A stretch of 64,000 nt of DNA from CAVPHV01 sp963704825 (GCA_963704825.1 CAVPHV010000012.1:78146-142145), one strand, 5' to 3'; shown: positions 43,590 to 55,300, counted from the stretch's first letter. Program-made: numbers and translations. The notes: generated by a model from the letters alone, not told the origin.

Positions 43590-44537
43590 TCAGGCGATCG
43601 CGTCCGGAACGTCGAGACGCTCGACCTCGGCTTCGATGCCTGCTTCGGCGATTTGCCGGTAGGCGGCCGGGACCCGGTACCGCTCGAAGTCGAACAACGT
43701 GCCCTTGTAGAATCGGGTCTGATCCAGATCGATGCGGGCGACGATGACTTCGTCGCCGGTGGTGATGGCCTGCCGAATGATCTGGCCCGATGGCGCAATG
43801 ATCGCGGATTGGGCGAGCGACTCAACGCCTTCCTCGACCCCGCCCTTGGCGACCCCGATGACATAGGTTCCGTTTTGATAGGCGCCGGCCTGCATGACGA
43901 GGTGGTTGTGGAATGACTGGAGCGGCGTCTGGGTCGGATCCGGGGCGTAGTGCAGCGGTGTGTTGTAGCCGATGACGATCAACTCGACCCCGCGCAGACC
44001 CATGACGCGGTAGGTCTCCGACCAGCGGCGGTCGTTACAGATCGCCATACCGACGACGGCATCAAAGGCGTTCCATACCGGGAAGTCGTCTCCCGGCTCG
44101 AAGTAGCGCCGCTCGGCATGCTGGAACTCCCGCCACGGTTCGTATTCCTTGTGGCCGGGGATGTGAACCTTGCGGTAGACCCCAACGGTGCGGCCGGCCT
44201 TGTCGACCATGTGATAGATGTTGTAGCGGTGGTTGTCCGCGGTCTTGAGGGCGTACCCCAGCGTGAACCCGACGCCGAGGCGGGCGGCCTCGTCCCATAG
44301 CGGCTGGGTGTAGTCGTTGGGCATCTCCGACTCGTAGAACTCGTCGGCATCCTCGATCGGCATCACCCACCGGGGGAAGAAGGTGGTGAGCGCCAATTCG
44401 GGAAACGCCACCAGTTCGGCGTTCTGCGCCGCCGCATCGCGCAGCAGGTAGATCAGGCGTTCAACGACGTCGTTGCGATTATCGGAACGTTGGATCGGCC
44501 CCATCTGGGCGGCAGAAACGGTGAGGTAGCGCGGCAC
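43590..44537 (-). CDS. Nitrilase-superfamily N-carbamoyl-D-amino-acid amidohydrolase-like
   Basis: 315 residues with the nitrilase triad Glu47 ('LVAFPELALTTFFP'), Lys123 ('YRKVHIPGHKEYEP') and Cys167 ('GMAICNDRRWSETYRVMGL'). Those motif contexts ('P-W-R-E-F', 'C-N-D-R-R-W-x-E-T-Y-R') match N-carbamoyl-D-amino-acid amidohydrolases, which free amino acids, CO2 and ammonia from carbamoyl derivatives made by hydantoinases. No hydantoinase is present here. It is divergent from a second nitrilase-type gene across 101 bp, so the pair may share regulation. Confidence 0.88.
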   Translation of the reverse strand: MPRYLTVSAAQMGPIQRSDNRNDVVERLIYLLRDAAAQNAELVAFPELALTTFFPRWVMPIEDADEFYESEMPNDYTQPLWDEAARLGVGFTLGYALKTADNHRYNIYHMVDKAGRTVGVYRKVHIPGHKEYEPWREFQHAERRYFEPGDDFPVWNAFDAVVGMAICNDRRWSETYRVMGLRGVELIVIGYNTPLHYAPDPTQTPLQSFHNHLVMQAGAYQNGTYVIGVAKGGVEEGVESLAQSAIIAPSGQIIRQAITTGDEVIVARIDLDQTRFYKGTLFDFERYRVPAAYRQIAEAGIEAEVERLDVPDAIA

Positions 44538-44638
44538 GAGTCATCCTCTCTTGGGCGGGGCAAACGCCGTCGGGCGCTTGCTTCCGGGTTGGCGGTCCGT
44601 ATGATCACACGACCACATTCTCGTCAGGAGCCAACCCC

Positions 44639-45481
44639 ATGAGCCGAATCATACGCGGAGCACTCGTCCAGTCCGAGTGGACGGGCGACAAGGAGTCGAT
44701 GCTCGACAAGAACATCGCCTACGCCCGCCATGCCGCCGGCCAAGGCGCCCAGGTCCTGTGCTTCCAGGAGATCTTCACGTCGTCGTATTTCTGCAACGTG
44801 CAGGATCCCCAGTACTACGACGAGGCGGAGGAGATTCCGTCGGGTCCCACGGTGCAGAAGATGATGGCCCTGGCGAAAGAGACCGAGATGGTCATCGTCG
44901 TCCCGATCTACGAAAGGGTCGACGAGGGCACGTTCTACAACACGTCGGCCGTCATCGATGCCGACGGTTCGTTCCTCGGGATCTACCGCAAGACCCACAT
45001 CCCGCAGGTCGAGGGGTTCTGGGAGAAGTTCTACTTCAAGCCGGGCAACCTCGGCTACCCGATCTTCGACACCGCCGTCGGACGGATCGGCGTCTACATC
45101 TGTTACGACCGCCACTTCCCCGAGGGCTGGCGGGTGCTGGGTCTCAAGGGAGCCAAGATCGTCTTCAACCCGTCGGCCACCACCCGAGGCCATTCCCGCT
45201 ACCTGTGGGAACTCGAGCAGCCCGCCGCCGCGGTGGCGAATGAGTACTTCGTCGGCGCCATCAACCGGGTCGGCTCCGAAGGTTTGACCGACACCGACTA
45301 CTACGGGTCGTCCTATTTCGCCAGCCCCCGCGGCCAGCTGATCGGCGGCGGCGCCTCAGACACCGAAGACGAAGTGTTGGTGCGTGACCTCGACATGGGC
45401 CTCATCGAAGAAGTCCGCCGCCACTGGGCCTTCTACCGCGACCGTCGCCCCGACATGTACGGCGACATCTCGCAGACGTAG
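44639..45481 (+). CDS. Nitrilase-superfamily beta-ureidopropionase/N-carbamoylputrescine amidase-like
   Basis: 280 residues with triad Glu44 ('LCFQEIFTSSYFC'), Lys118 ('IYRKTHIPQVEGFWEKFYF') and Cys155 ('IGVYICYDRHFPEGWRVLGL'). The motif set ('E-K-F-Y-F-K-P-G', 'C-Y-D-R-H-F-P-E') is typical of beta-ureidopropionase and N-carbamoylputrescine amidase, which end pyrimidine or polyamine degradation with release of CO2 and ammonia. The upstream gap is shared with the divergent carbamoyl-amino-acid hydrolase. It ends 21 bp before the convergent end of the giant-gene cluster. Confidence 0.88.
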   Translation: MSRIIRGALVQSEWTGDKESMLDKNIAYARHAAGQGAQVLCFQEIFTSSYFCNVQDPQYYDEAEEIPSGPTVQKMMALAKETEMVIVVPIYERVDEGTFYNTSAVIDADGSFLGIYRKTHIPQVEGFWEKFYFKPGNLGYPIFDTAVGRIGVYICYDRHFPEGWRVLGLKGAKIVFNPSATTRGHSRYLWELEQPAAAVANEYFVGAINRVGSEGLTDTDYYGSSYFASPRGQLIGGGASDTEDEVLVRDLDMGLIEEVRRHWAFYRDRRPDMYGDISQT

Positions 45482-45502
45482 CGGCACGCTGAGCGGGCCG
45501 CC

Positions 45503-48500
45503 CTAGGGGGACTCGCCGATGAGGGAAGCGAACAGGGTCAGGTACTGGTCGCTCGAGCCTCCGTCGGGATCGGCTACGGCGTCGGACTGGGGCAACACGT
45601 CTGTGTCGGTTGGTCCGTCCCAGAACGGAGCCAGCCTTCCGAGTCCGCCCTGGTCGACCAGATCCTCGATGACGTCTGAGCAGGTCCGGGTGCCGAAGAG
45701 GCGCACGAATTCGGGCTCGCCGGATTCGATACCGCCGAGTGCTGCCATCAGGGCTCGGCGATAGGACCGAATCCTGTTGCTGGCTCCCCCGTCGTCGAGT
45801 TGCCGGTCGAAGCCCACGATGTCGACGCCTTCGTCGAAGGTCAGCCCGCGGCGGCGCCAATGGCTGGTGCCCGCCAGCAGCCAGGCATCATCGACGACGA
45901 CGCTGGTGCTACGGATGGCAGCGGAGCGGCCGGGGAAGCCCCGGGGATGGAACGCCACCACCCGATCGGAATCCACCGCCTTCAGCGCAGCGAGCGCCTC
46001 GTTGCGGGCGGCGAAGGCTTGCCGGATCCATCCCCCGTAGGCGGGGTCGTGGTCGGGCCAGCGGGGCACACAGACCACGACCCTGAGGCTGGGCTGCTCG
46101 GTCATCCGAGTTACCAGTTCGGCCACCAGATCCACCTCATGCGCCTGAGGCGCTCCCGCAGGATGGGCGGTGCGGGCGAACTGCGGTGACGCCACGAACA
46201 CCAGATCCCGCGCTTGGCGGACGGCTCGGCGCAGCGCCCACTGGGCATCACGTGCCCCGAAGCGGCTCCAGTGGAACTCGCGGCGGATCTCACGGACCAT
46301 CTCCGCTTCGCGGGCGATGTTGACCGTCGGCGAGGTGATCCCCAGTTGGCTCGCCAGCGTATCGACGAGGTTCTGCACGCTGGCGTCCGCCGCCGGGATC
46401 GACAGCACCGGCAGGGTCAACTCCGGACTCTCCGCCCCGATCGCCACCGTTCGCAGCACCGCCACCGCCGAGGTGCGGGCCGAAGTCTGGCCGGCGGGGG
46501 CGGTGTCGTCGCCCGGCTCGGCAGGCGGCTCCCAGTCCTCATCGCCGACAAACGGGATCCAGCCGAGTCCGCCCGCCCCGAGGGGAAGCAGCGGCTGGAC
46601 CCGGCGCAGCGCGATTTGGGCGACGTCGAAGGCGGCCTGCCCATCGACTCGCACGCCGGGGGCGTGAACGTCGGGTCCGGCCGGACCACCCGGGTTGGCG
46701 GCGGCCGGGTCGGCTGATCGGGTCTCTCGGCTCCAGCGCCCCCCGGTGACCAGGGCATCCCAGGTGTGGGCGGTGCCGTCGTCGGTGGCGACCGCGAGCA
46801 GCGTCGGGAAACGGGCCATCGTCGGCAGCCGCGGCCCGATCCGAGGCGTTGACTCTGACGCCAGCGCCCGCAGCAGATCGACCAGCGAGGTCGGCGCCGA
46901 ACCCGGCGGGGTGACCGGCGACGGCACGCCGAACACAGGCGACGGGGCCAGCGACCGCACGTTGTCGGGCACGATGGCGAGGACGTCCGGTGTGGCGAAC
47001 GCATCAGCCGGAGTCGGTGGCGTGCCGGTCGTCACCGGGACACTCACCGCGCCCTTGATGGTGAGGTCGCCGGCCCGATCGACGAGGACCAGGTCGAGGG
47101 TCAGCGTCGAATCGGCGGGTTGGTTGGCGGCGGCGGGCAGATCCAGCGGGTTCGTCAGCAGCAGGGAGAGGTCGGTCGCCACGTCGGCGACGATCCCGGC
47201 GGCCCCGTCACCGCGCACGAAGCTCGGCTGGTCGGCGGTGATGGCGGTGATCAACTTGAAGACCTGCGGGTAGACCCGTACGTGGGAGCCGAGCGGGAGG
47301 GTCCCCGCCGCAAAGGTCAGGACCACGTCGTGAGGCCCCGACCAGATCGCGCTCAGTCCGCTGTCGGGCTCACCGGTGGGGGCCGGCCCGGGCATTCCGG
47401 GCGGAGGGTCGGGGAAGTTGGGCCAATGTCCGGCCGCACCCGGCCCCGGGGGCACACCGACCGCAGTGTCGAGGGTGGGTGACGCGGCGAACATGAATCC
47501 GGAGAACGGAGGCGTGTTGGGAGGCGCCAGCACTTCGGCCGCCGCCCCCAAGGTCGCCACCCCGTCGACGGAAAGGTCCATGCGAACCCGGTCACGCACC
47601 GCCGGCTTGAACTCGGCCGGCACCGATTGATCATCAGGCCCCACCGAATGCTGGGAGGTTGCCGACCGGTTCCCCAGCAGATGCCAACGCAGGTCGACGG
47701 CGGTTGCCCGCAAGAACTGGCGGTGCAAGGTGACCCCGGCAGGCAGAGCGGGGGGAACCAGGGCGTCGCGGCCCATGGTGAAGTTGCGGGACCAGCCGAG
47801 CCGCAGCCGATCCGCCGCCGCAGCGGGGATGCCGAGCGACTGCCCCCCGGCGACCGCGGCAACACCGGACGAGGGGATCGGCCCGACATCCGTGGCGCCG
47901 CTCATGATCCGCGGCGCAATGCTGTCGACGGACTGGAACACCCCGCCGTGGGGGTCAACCACATGGACGAAGACCCCGGCGGGTCCCATGGCGGCAATCG
48001 TGCCCACCCCGCCGGGCGCCGCAGAGGGTGCGGCGCCCAGGCCGGGGAGTTCGGTGAGCAGGTCGGCAAACAGTCCGGCGACGGCCACGGGATCGAGGAT
48101 GAGCCCCCGGTCGTCGTGGAAAGTCACCAGACCAGTCGGCGCGACCATCGTGCCGGGGTTGAACCATTGGGGAGCCAGCGTGTCGCTGACATTGCGAATC
48201 GCCATCGTGGTCGGGACGGGCCGGATGTCACCGGCAGCGGCACCGAAACGAGCCCGCATCAGCCGGTCGAGCCGCAGCGCCGCCTGGGGGTGGAGGCGGA
48301 CGATGGCGCCGGGACCGGCCAGCGGCAGGCCGTCGATTCCGTAGAGACCGTGGGGTGCCAGGTCGGTGACCCAGGAGCGGATGGCAAGCATCGGCGCCTG
48401 CACCTGCGCCGTCATCGTTAGGGTGAGTTGCGGCTCGTTGAAGGTGACAGCAGCCGACGACCAGGTCGGGCTCAGCAGCGGCATGGTGAGGCCGAGCGCC

Positions 48501-48568
48501 GCCAGCCCGTCGTCTTGGAGCCGCTGCGTGGCGGTGGCCGGGGTGATGGCAGGAGGAAGGACGGTCAT
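45503..48568 (-). CDS. Giant beta-rich protein with degenerate C-terminal PLD-like domain
   Basis: 1,021 residues, no signal peptide or membrane helix. The first about 750 residues are Pro/Gly/Ala-rich and beta-like with no family I recognise ('TWSSAAVTFNEPQLTLTMTA', 'NVSDTLAPQWFNPGTMVAPT'). The last about 270 resemble a phospholipase-D-type domain: 'ALRRAVRQARDLVFVASPQF', 'LRVVVCVPRWPDHD', 'VAFHPRG', then 'AIRSTSVVVDDAWLLAGTSH' and 'WRRRGLTFDEGVDIVGFDR'. The H-x-K of the usual H-K-D box is replaced by R-x-T, so catalysis is doubtful. The ATG overlaps the stop of the gene before (ATGA). It is the last gene in the cluster. Confidence 0.75.
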   Translation of the reverse strand: MTVLPPAITPATATQRLQDDGLAALGLTMPLLSPTWSSAAVTFNEPQLTLTMTAQVQAPMLAIRSWVTDLAPHGLYGIDGLPLAGPGAIVRLHPQAALRLDRLMRARFGAAAGDIRPVPTTMAIRNVSDTLAPQWFNPGTMVAPTGLVTFHDDRGLILDPVAVAGLFADLLTELPGLGAAPSAAPGGVGTIAAMGPAGVFVHVVDPHGGVFQSVDSIAPRIMSGATDVGPIPSSGVAAVAGGQSLGIPAAAADRLRLGWSRNFTMGRDALVPPALPAGVTLHRQFLRATAVDLRWHLLGNRSATSQHSVGPDDQSVPAEFKPAVRDRVRMDLSVDGVATLGAAAEVLAPPNTPPFSGFMFAASPTLDTAVGVPPGPGAAGHWPNFPDPPPGMPGPAPTGEPDSGLSAIWSGPHDVVLTFAAGTLPLGSHVRVYPQVFKLITAITADQPSFVRGDGAAGIVADVATDLSLLLTNPLDLPAAANQPADSTLTLDLVLVDRAGDLTIKGAVSVPVTTGTPPTPADAFATPDVLAIVPDNVRSLAPSPVFGVPSPVTPPGSAPTSLVDLLRALASESTPRIGPRLPTMARFPTLLAVATDDGTAHTWDALVTGGRWSRETRSADPAAANPGGPAGPDVHAPGVRVDGQAAFDVAQIALRRVQPLLPLGAGGLGWIPFVGDEDWEPPAEPGDDTAPAGQTSARTSAVAVLRTVAIGAESPELTLPVLSIPAADASVQNLVDTLASQLGITSPTVNIAREAEMVREIRREFHWSRFGARDAQWALRRAVRQARDLVFVASPQFARTAHPAGAPQAHEVDLVAELVTRMTEQPSLRVVVCVPRWPDHDPAYGGWIRQAFAARNEALAALKAVDSDRVVAFHPRGFPGRSAAIRSTSVVVDDAWLLAGTSHWRRRGLTFDEGVDIVGFDRQLDDGGASNRIRSYRRALMAALGGIESGEPEFVRLFGTRTCSDVIEDLVDQGGLGRLAPFWDGPTDTDVLPQSDAVADPDGGSSDQYLTLFASLIGESP

Positions 48569-51500
48569 GAGCGGGGCACCCCAATCGCGGCGGTCGCGGT
48601 CCGTCCGTCGGGCGACCGCAGCGACAGCTTGAACCCGGTCACGGCACCGCCGGCCCGCACCGCGTATGAGTGGGTCGAACCTGCCCCGCGCATCCGGCGA
48701 ATCTCGAGAGGGTCGCCGCTGGGGGGTTGGTTGGTGTCGAGCGGAATGTCGGACAGGTTCACGGTGAGCACCACGGGTCGGGTCGGGAAGACAAGGTCGC
48801 TTGGCAGGGGCCGGCCCGGTTGGGGCCGAACGAACCCAACGTCGTCGGGCCCCACGTCGAACGCATCGCCCGGCCGCCCTGCGCCGGGCCGGATCCTGGT
48901 GAGCCCGCCCGGACGGATCGGAGGAATCGGCCTGGGGAGGACCGGGGTGATCGGGAACGGCGGGAACGGTGGCCGTCCGGGGCCGGCGGTGGTTGCTTCG
49001 ACCCGCAGCACGTAGGGCTGGCCACCGACGAGCTCAACGGGGGACGTGCTGTCGAAGGTGAGGATGGTGCCGCGTCCGGTGATCCTGAATACGTCGAGGT
49101 TGCTGAGGTCGGGCGGGGGGATCACGGACCCAGCCCCGACGTGGATGGTGTGCTGGGTGGCCCGCCCGAGCGGGTCGATGACCCTCACCACGGCGTCGAG
49201 TTCGGTCTGCTCGTCGGGGCGACGGATGACCGCGTGGAAGGCGGCCGGGGCAGAACCGTCGTCCCGCCACAGCCCATCGCCTGCAGACGGGGCCGCGTCT
49301 GCAACGTCGCCGAGCGGTCCGGCGTAGGTGACGAGCGAGGTGGTGGTGCCGCTGACCCGGATGTCGACCTCGGTGCGATGCACGCCGAGCGGAGCGGTGA
49401 AGGGCGCCGTCGTCGTCCAGTCGAGCTGAACATCGGCGACGTTGCCGCCCGGCCAGGTGATGGCGATCGGTGAGAGGTTCGGCGGATTGGGGGGCGGGAC
49501 GGTGACCGACACCGAGTTCGATGGTTCCGAGCGGCCCGACAGCAGCCCACGCTCGGCGATCTTGTACGGGAAGGGCTCGCCGGCAACGGGGTACTCGGGG
49601 TCGGCCCAAGCCACGGCGCGGTACCAAACCCGGCGCCAGCTCGTGCCGGGAGTGTCGGTTCCGGTGAACACGAGGGGCGTGCCGTCGGCGTCGGTCTCGA
49701 CGGTCCAGCCGGGGGCTCCTTCGGCAACGGTGGCGACGGGGGGACCCATCGTGTCGAGCTCGCGGGCAGCTTCGTCGACCCTGACCCGGTAGACCTGGAC
49801 TTCACCGACCCGGTGACCCGGCCGGGTCCGCATGATGAGATGCACCGTCGATCCGTCGACTCGGGCTTCGATCTCGGGGGTGGACGGCGCCGCGATCCGG
49901 GGAGTGGCGCGGACGATCACCGCGTCGCGCAGCCCCGTCGCACCGAGGACCGGCCAGTTCCCTTCGACCTCGCCGGCACTCATCGAAAGGACGACAAAGG
50001 TCGAAATCCCGGTGGTGCCACGCGGCAGCGCGAGGTCCACGGACGTCCCCGTCACCGGCTTCGACGTCAACCGGGTGAAGGTGCGCCGATCGGGATCGGC
50101 AACCCAGGCATCGAGCAGTTCGGTCAGCCGATCCGACAGTGTGTCGTTGAGGTTGGGCTCGCCCATCCCGTAGTTGGCCCGCATCGTGATCTCGTCCGAC
50201 CCGTACACCACGTAGGCGGCGGCGCCGGGGACGGCCGGCCATGAGATCTTGGCGTGGCTCTGGCCACCGGAATCGGGCAGGCTGGAGAGCGGCACGAGTT
50301 CGGCGGGCACGGCCGGCGCAATCGGGTCGGAGGCGTAGGCGTAGAACGCGTTGACCGTCGCCGCAGTACGCCCCGGTGCGATCCGTTCGCTGCCCGAGGT
50401 CCACAACGCGGCGCCGATGTGGTCGGTCGAGGCGAAGTCGCACATCATCCCCACAATGCGGACCCGGTAGCGGCGCGCCCCATCACCTTGTGGCGCCCCG
50501 GGGAGCACCTCTTCGCTGCCCTGGGGGTCGAGGTAGAGGAGCTCTGATCCTGCCGGGGCGCCCGACATCGTGGCCGAGTCGCCGCTGAAGGTGAGCACGA
50601 TGGCGGTGCCGGCCACCCCGAGTTGGCGGTCGAGACCCGCCGGAGGCACATTGGCTACGGTGGCGGATCGGTCTGCGGCGGGGAATAACCGCCCCACGAT
50701 CCGCAGCTCGGCGGGGCGCCGATCTGTCCAATCCCATGTCACATCGACCGTCAACGCCGCCGGGCAGGCCGTCCCGGTGGCCGGGACACCGACCTCGAGA
50801 TCGGCAGCGAGGACACGCGGCGGAAGAAGCTGGGGCTGGGCGACGTCCACCTGGGAGTTCATCCAGTTGCTCCACATCCCGAAGATGTTCTGATTGGCCA
50901 CCGAATAGCGCACGGCCACGTGGCCGGGGTTGGCGGGAATGGCGAATTGGCGGTCGGCATAGTGGACGAAGTTGCTCTCATCGTCCTCGACATCGACGGC
51001 CGGCGTGATGGGATGGTGGCCACGGCTGGCCCGCTTCTCGAGCAGCGCCTCGGCGGCCGTGTCTCCGGGACGATGGCGGGTCACGGCATGGCTGGCGACC
51101 CGTACCAGGGCGGCGTCGAGTGGCCGGTCCCAGCGGGTGATGGTGCTCGCCCGCCAATCTGCGTCGGGGACCACCGGGGCGAGGTGGGCGCGCAGCTTGC
51201 TCCCCATGTTGGCGGGGATGGGTGGCGGGAAGGGGCGCAGCGGGCGAAGCGCCAGCGAGGCGAGCTCGACCGGCTCGCCGCCGGGGTCGACCCCGCGGGC
51301 GTACGGTGCGGTCACCATGTAGTCGTACTCGGCGCCTTGCTGGAAGTCGTCGAAGTTGCCGGCTTTTCCATCTGGCAGGTTGGTGCCGTAGCCGAGGCCG
51401 AGGCTGAGGAACGGATCACCGGAAACGGCAACCTGGAGGAGCGCCACCGGGGCGATTGCGGCGTCGGTGTCGGTGCCGCTCATCGCGGTCCCGCTCAGCG

Positions 51501-52390
51501 TCGCCGGGGGCGGGATCGGTGCGGTGAACACGTGGCCGGGTTGCTGCGCTTGAGGCAGGGAGAGGGCTTTCAGCAGGCGAGGCAGGAGCACGGCGCTGAC
51601 TTCGTCGACAACACCGCCTGGTGGCGGCGGCTCCCACGGCGGGGCCACCACGCCCGGCTCGACGTGGGCGCGCCATCCGAACGGTGGCGTGCCCCGCAGG
51701 ACTCGGCCGAGAGCAGCGTCGATCGGGTCGGTGAGCGACCCCGATCAGCCCCTGCTCGGTGAGGTGGTCGCCGACACCGGCCCACGAGCCGTCGACCGGC
51801 ATGCCGACGATCTCGACCGGCTCCCACTCAGCGGCCTCCGCATACTCCAACGGGTCGGACCCGCGGGCGTCGTTGATGGTCATTGTGGGAGGGACGAGGA
51901 GGCCGTTGAGCCGGCCTGCTTGAAGGTGGACGGTGACCGAGCCGGACGGAACGTCGCGCCACGTCAGCAACGACAGGGGGCGCGGGGCGTTGGCAAGCCC
52001 GATCACCAGGCCACCGCTCGGGCTCGTAACGTCGAGCGTGACGGTGGCAACCGTGCGGTCGAAATTGACCAGGCGGTAGCCCAGGAAGAGCCCACCGAGC
52101 GGCGTCACGGTGAGCGGTTGCTCGAGGTCCCCGAGGGGAAGCGGACGACGACGCCAGACGGTGAACGGGCCGGTGGGCAGGCCGATGGGGTCCTCCGTAC
52201 CGAGCACGTGGTTGCCGGCGTTGACGTTCCAGCGCAAGGCGGCCTGGCGCAAGGCGAAGTCGGGGTTGTCGATGTCCGGGACGACCACGTCGATCGGCTG
52301 GCGTTGCGAGCTGCCGTAGATGGCGATCCAATCGAGCAACGCAGACTCGACCCAGAACAGGCGGGCATCGATCAAGCGACGAGGAGCCAC
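48565..52390 (-). CDS. Giant beta-sandwich-rich protein, interrupted by a one-base frameshift
   Basis: A GTG at 52390 (GGAGGAGGTGTGAC upstream) opens a frame for about 215 residues ('LIDARLFWVESALLDWIAIY', 'AALRWNVNAGNHVLGTEDPI', 'VEIVGMPVDGSWAGVGDHLT'). The reading continues one frame over from about 51740 ('LTDPIDAALGRVLRGTPPFG', then an unbroken 1,050 residues). The break falls in a run of four Cs (51739-51742, Gs on the coding strand). One fewer base would give 1,274 residues. The body has repeated beta-sandwich (fibronectin-III-like) segments: 'SHAKISWPAVPGAAAYVVYG', 'PRIAAPSTPEIEARVDGSTV' and 'DVQLDWTTTAPFTAPLGVHR'. The family is unknown. It lies one base from the 2,365-residue gene and overlaps the next by 4 bp. 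Confidence 0.7.
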
Positions 52391-52391
52391 G

Positions 52392-55300
52392 TCACACCTC
52401 CTCCCATGGCGCGTGGTCGAAGGCGACGTCGACGATCAGGTGGTGCTCGTCGGTTGCCGTTGGCCCGTCGAGGTAGGCCTCGGTGAACGCTTGGCGGTGC
52501 AGGTCCATGCGGAGCCGCTTGCCCCGGCTGCCGGCCTTCAAGATCACCAGGGCCCGCTGGCTGCCGGGAGCCCGGATGATGAGGTCCTTGACGGGGTCGG
52601 ATCCCGAGGCGAGGGCAGGCTCGACCCAAGGATCGCTGGTGAGCTCCCAGTGCTTCATGTCGGTCTGCGGCAGCGTCACCAGCGTCGCCCGTTCCCGGTC
52701 CTTCCAGAGCGGCTCGATCCCGTCGATCATCACCGCAACCGGCTGCGGTACGGCTCCGGCGCTCTCCCACCACACGATGACCGATGGCCGGTCGGGAACA
52801 CCCAGCGGTTCGATGCCCGGCTGCACGGAGGTGCCTTGCATTGCGGTGTCGAGTTCGGCCCCCTGCGGCTGATGTGACGCGAACGTGGCCCGGATGCTGG
52901 CGGCGAGACCGGACGGCACGGCGCGGTGGCGGACTTTGGTGCCGAGGATGAAGTTGGCGTAGGCCTCCAGCGTCGGGAACGCCGAGGTGGTGAAGCTGCG
53001 CCGAAAAATGCGATCGCCGACCGTCCCGGCCGGGGCGGACTTGGGCACCCGGTGGATGTCGAGCAGGTAGTCGGTGGCCGGGTGCAGCGGGATCGGGATC
53101 AAGGTAGTGGTGTGCCGAACCCGCTCTTCGTCGATCGGGATGCACTTGCCGTCGATCACCTCGGCGACCGTGTCCTCCCACGGTGACAGCACGGAGCCGA
53201 CCACCGGCAGCGTGGTCGTCCAGTCGATCGGGAACGGATGCGGGATCCCGGTCTCGGCGGGGTCGGGGTGCCGCGACGATGCGGCGTTGATCCGCACCTC
53301 GAGGCGCTGCTCGTAGGCGTCGTAGAGGTCGATGACGTCGTTGGTGGCGAAGGCGAGCTGGAGTGGCTCGAGTCCGAACACGTGGCCGTCGCCCTCCGCC
53401 GGATTGGTGGCAAGGACCCACGGGTCGAGCCGGTCTGGAGAGGTAGCGGCGGTGCGAAACCAGAAGCTCTCCTGCTTCGAAGGCTGGCTGGCCGAGTCGC
53501 CGTCGGCGTTGCTGGCGGTGGCGGACCACGTGGCCTTCACCTCGTAGGCGGTGTCGGGCTCGAGCAGGGCAACGTTGCCGCTGGCCGCGCCCAGCGCCGC
53601 CTCGAGAGCGCTCTGGTTCTCCTCGACGGTCTGCGAGTCGTGGTCGTGGCGGACGATCTCGGCGCACATCAACGCTTCGACGGCGGCAACGTGGAACGGC
53701 GAGGTCGGGAGCACCTCGTCGAGTTCGCCGGTGCGGAGCCCGATCACGATCTGCTCGGCTTCGCCGGGAGCGAGGTCGACGACGACCAGCTGATGGGCAA
53801 AGTCGAGCTGCTGGAGAGTCTGGAAGTGCTGCACCACCAGGGCGATGTCATCGATCCAGGGGCCGCTCGGGTCGATCCAGGTGGAGGGCAGCATCGCGAT
53901 GCTGACCTGGTGAGAGACGTTGACGATGACCTCATCGATGATGCCGCCGCTGCCGTCGAGTACCCGCACCACGAGGTCCTCGGCAACCAGCAGCCGGTGG
54001 GGCACGAAGAGCAGGAGCCGGGCAACCTCGAAGCAGCCGGGTTCGAGCACGACGGCGTCGTGGAGATCGCCGGGATCGAACTGGCTGATCGCCCAGCGCT
54101 GCTTGATGTCCTCGGCGAGGAGCGGGTCTCCTTGAGGCAGCTGCAACGTGTCGAAGCGCGGCGAGGCGAGCACCCGGCTCTCACAGCTGGGTGGCAAGGC
54201 GATGGCCCTGCGGGAGTTGCCGGCGACGGCGACCTCAGCCAGCGACGCCCGCGGCACCGCTTCGCCGACGGCGAGGCGGCGGAGGAATTCGGGCGGGTCG
54301 ATGCTCGGCTCTACGAACCGCTCGGGGGTCTTGGTTCCGACCGCCTGGCGGCCTGCGGTGATGAACCGTTCGCGGCGCCGCGAGGAGCCGTTCGCCGCCA
54401 CGACTCCGCCGGTGTTGATGGCTGCGAGGTCGAGAGCGAGGTTGGTCTTGTCGTCCTTGTCGTCGTCGGGGAGGCAATACACCATGGCCCCGACCACGGC
54501 GGCGGGGAGGATGCCGCGGTAGTCGTCGGCCATGGGATCGCCGGACCGCCACCGGTCGCGGACCGCCAGGATCGTCGGGGTTGGGGCGGAGCGCACCGTG
54601 TTCGGCGGGTCGGGCCAGGGCTCGCCGTCGACGCTCCACCCGATGGCGGATGGCCCGATCGGCTCGAACCGGAACGTCCACAGCACCGGGGTGGGCGGGG
54701 CCGCCACGTCGCAGACGGTGCCCCAGCGGTCGATCACCGTCTCGGTGAGTTGCTCGGAACGCTGCAGCGCCTTCGGGGTCGGGTTGGGAACCCACGACAG
54801 CAGCGCCAGTTGGGCGCTCTCGTTGGCGTCGGTCGGCGGCTGCAGCGTCCACCACGTTGCCGGAGTGTTGCCCGCCGAGATGGGGCCGACCAGGTCGATG
54901 GATTCGAGGGTGTAGGTGATCTGGTCGGTGCTGCGGGTCACGGTGCGGCCGCCGGAGGCCGACTCGATGTTCTGACCCTTGAATTGGAGCCCGCTCGCCA
55001 GCGGTGGGGCGCTGAAGAGCACGACGGGGACGACATTGATCGGCACGTTCGAGGCCTTGCGGGTCGCCGCTTGGGCTTCGCTGTCGTCCGCAGGGTCGGC
55101 CGGCAGCGAGTTCCAGTTGGGTTGGCTGCCGGCGACGGCGTTGCCGAAGGCGCCGTCGACCGGTTCGTCTGAGGCCGTGCCGTGGACGAGAGCCGGCGAG
55201 CGGGCCACCAGGCTGGTGGCTTCGATCAGCGGCAGGATGTGGATGTCGGGTGGTTCCTTGTCCTTGAGGGTGAAGTCGACGCAGCCCTCGATCGAGAAGA

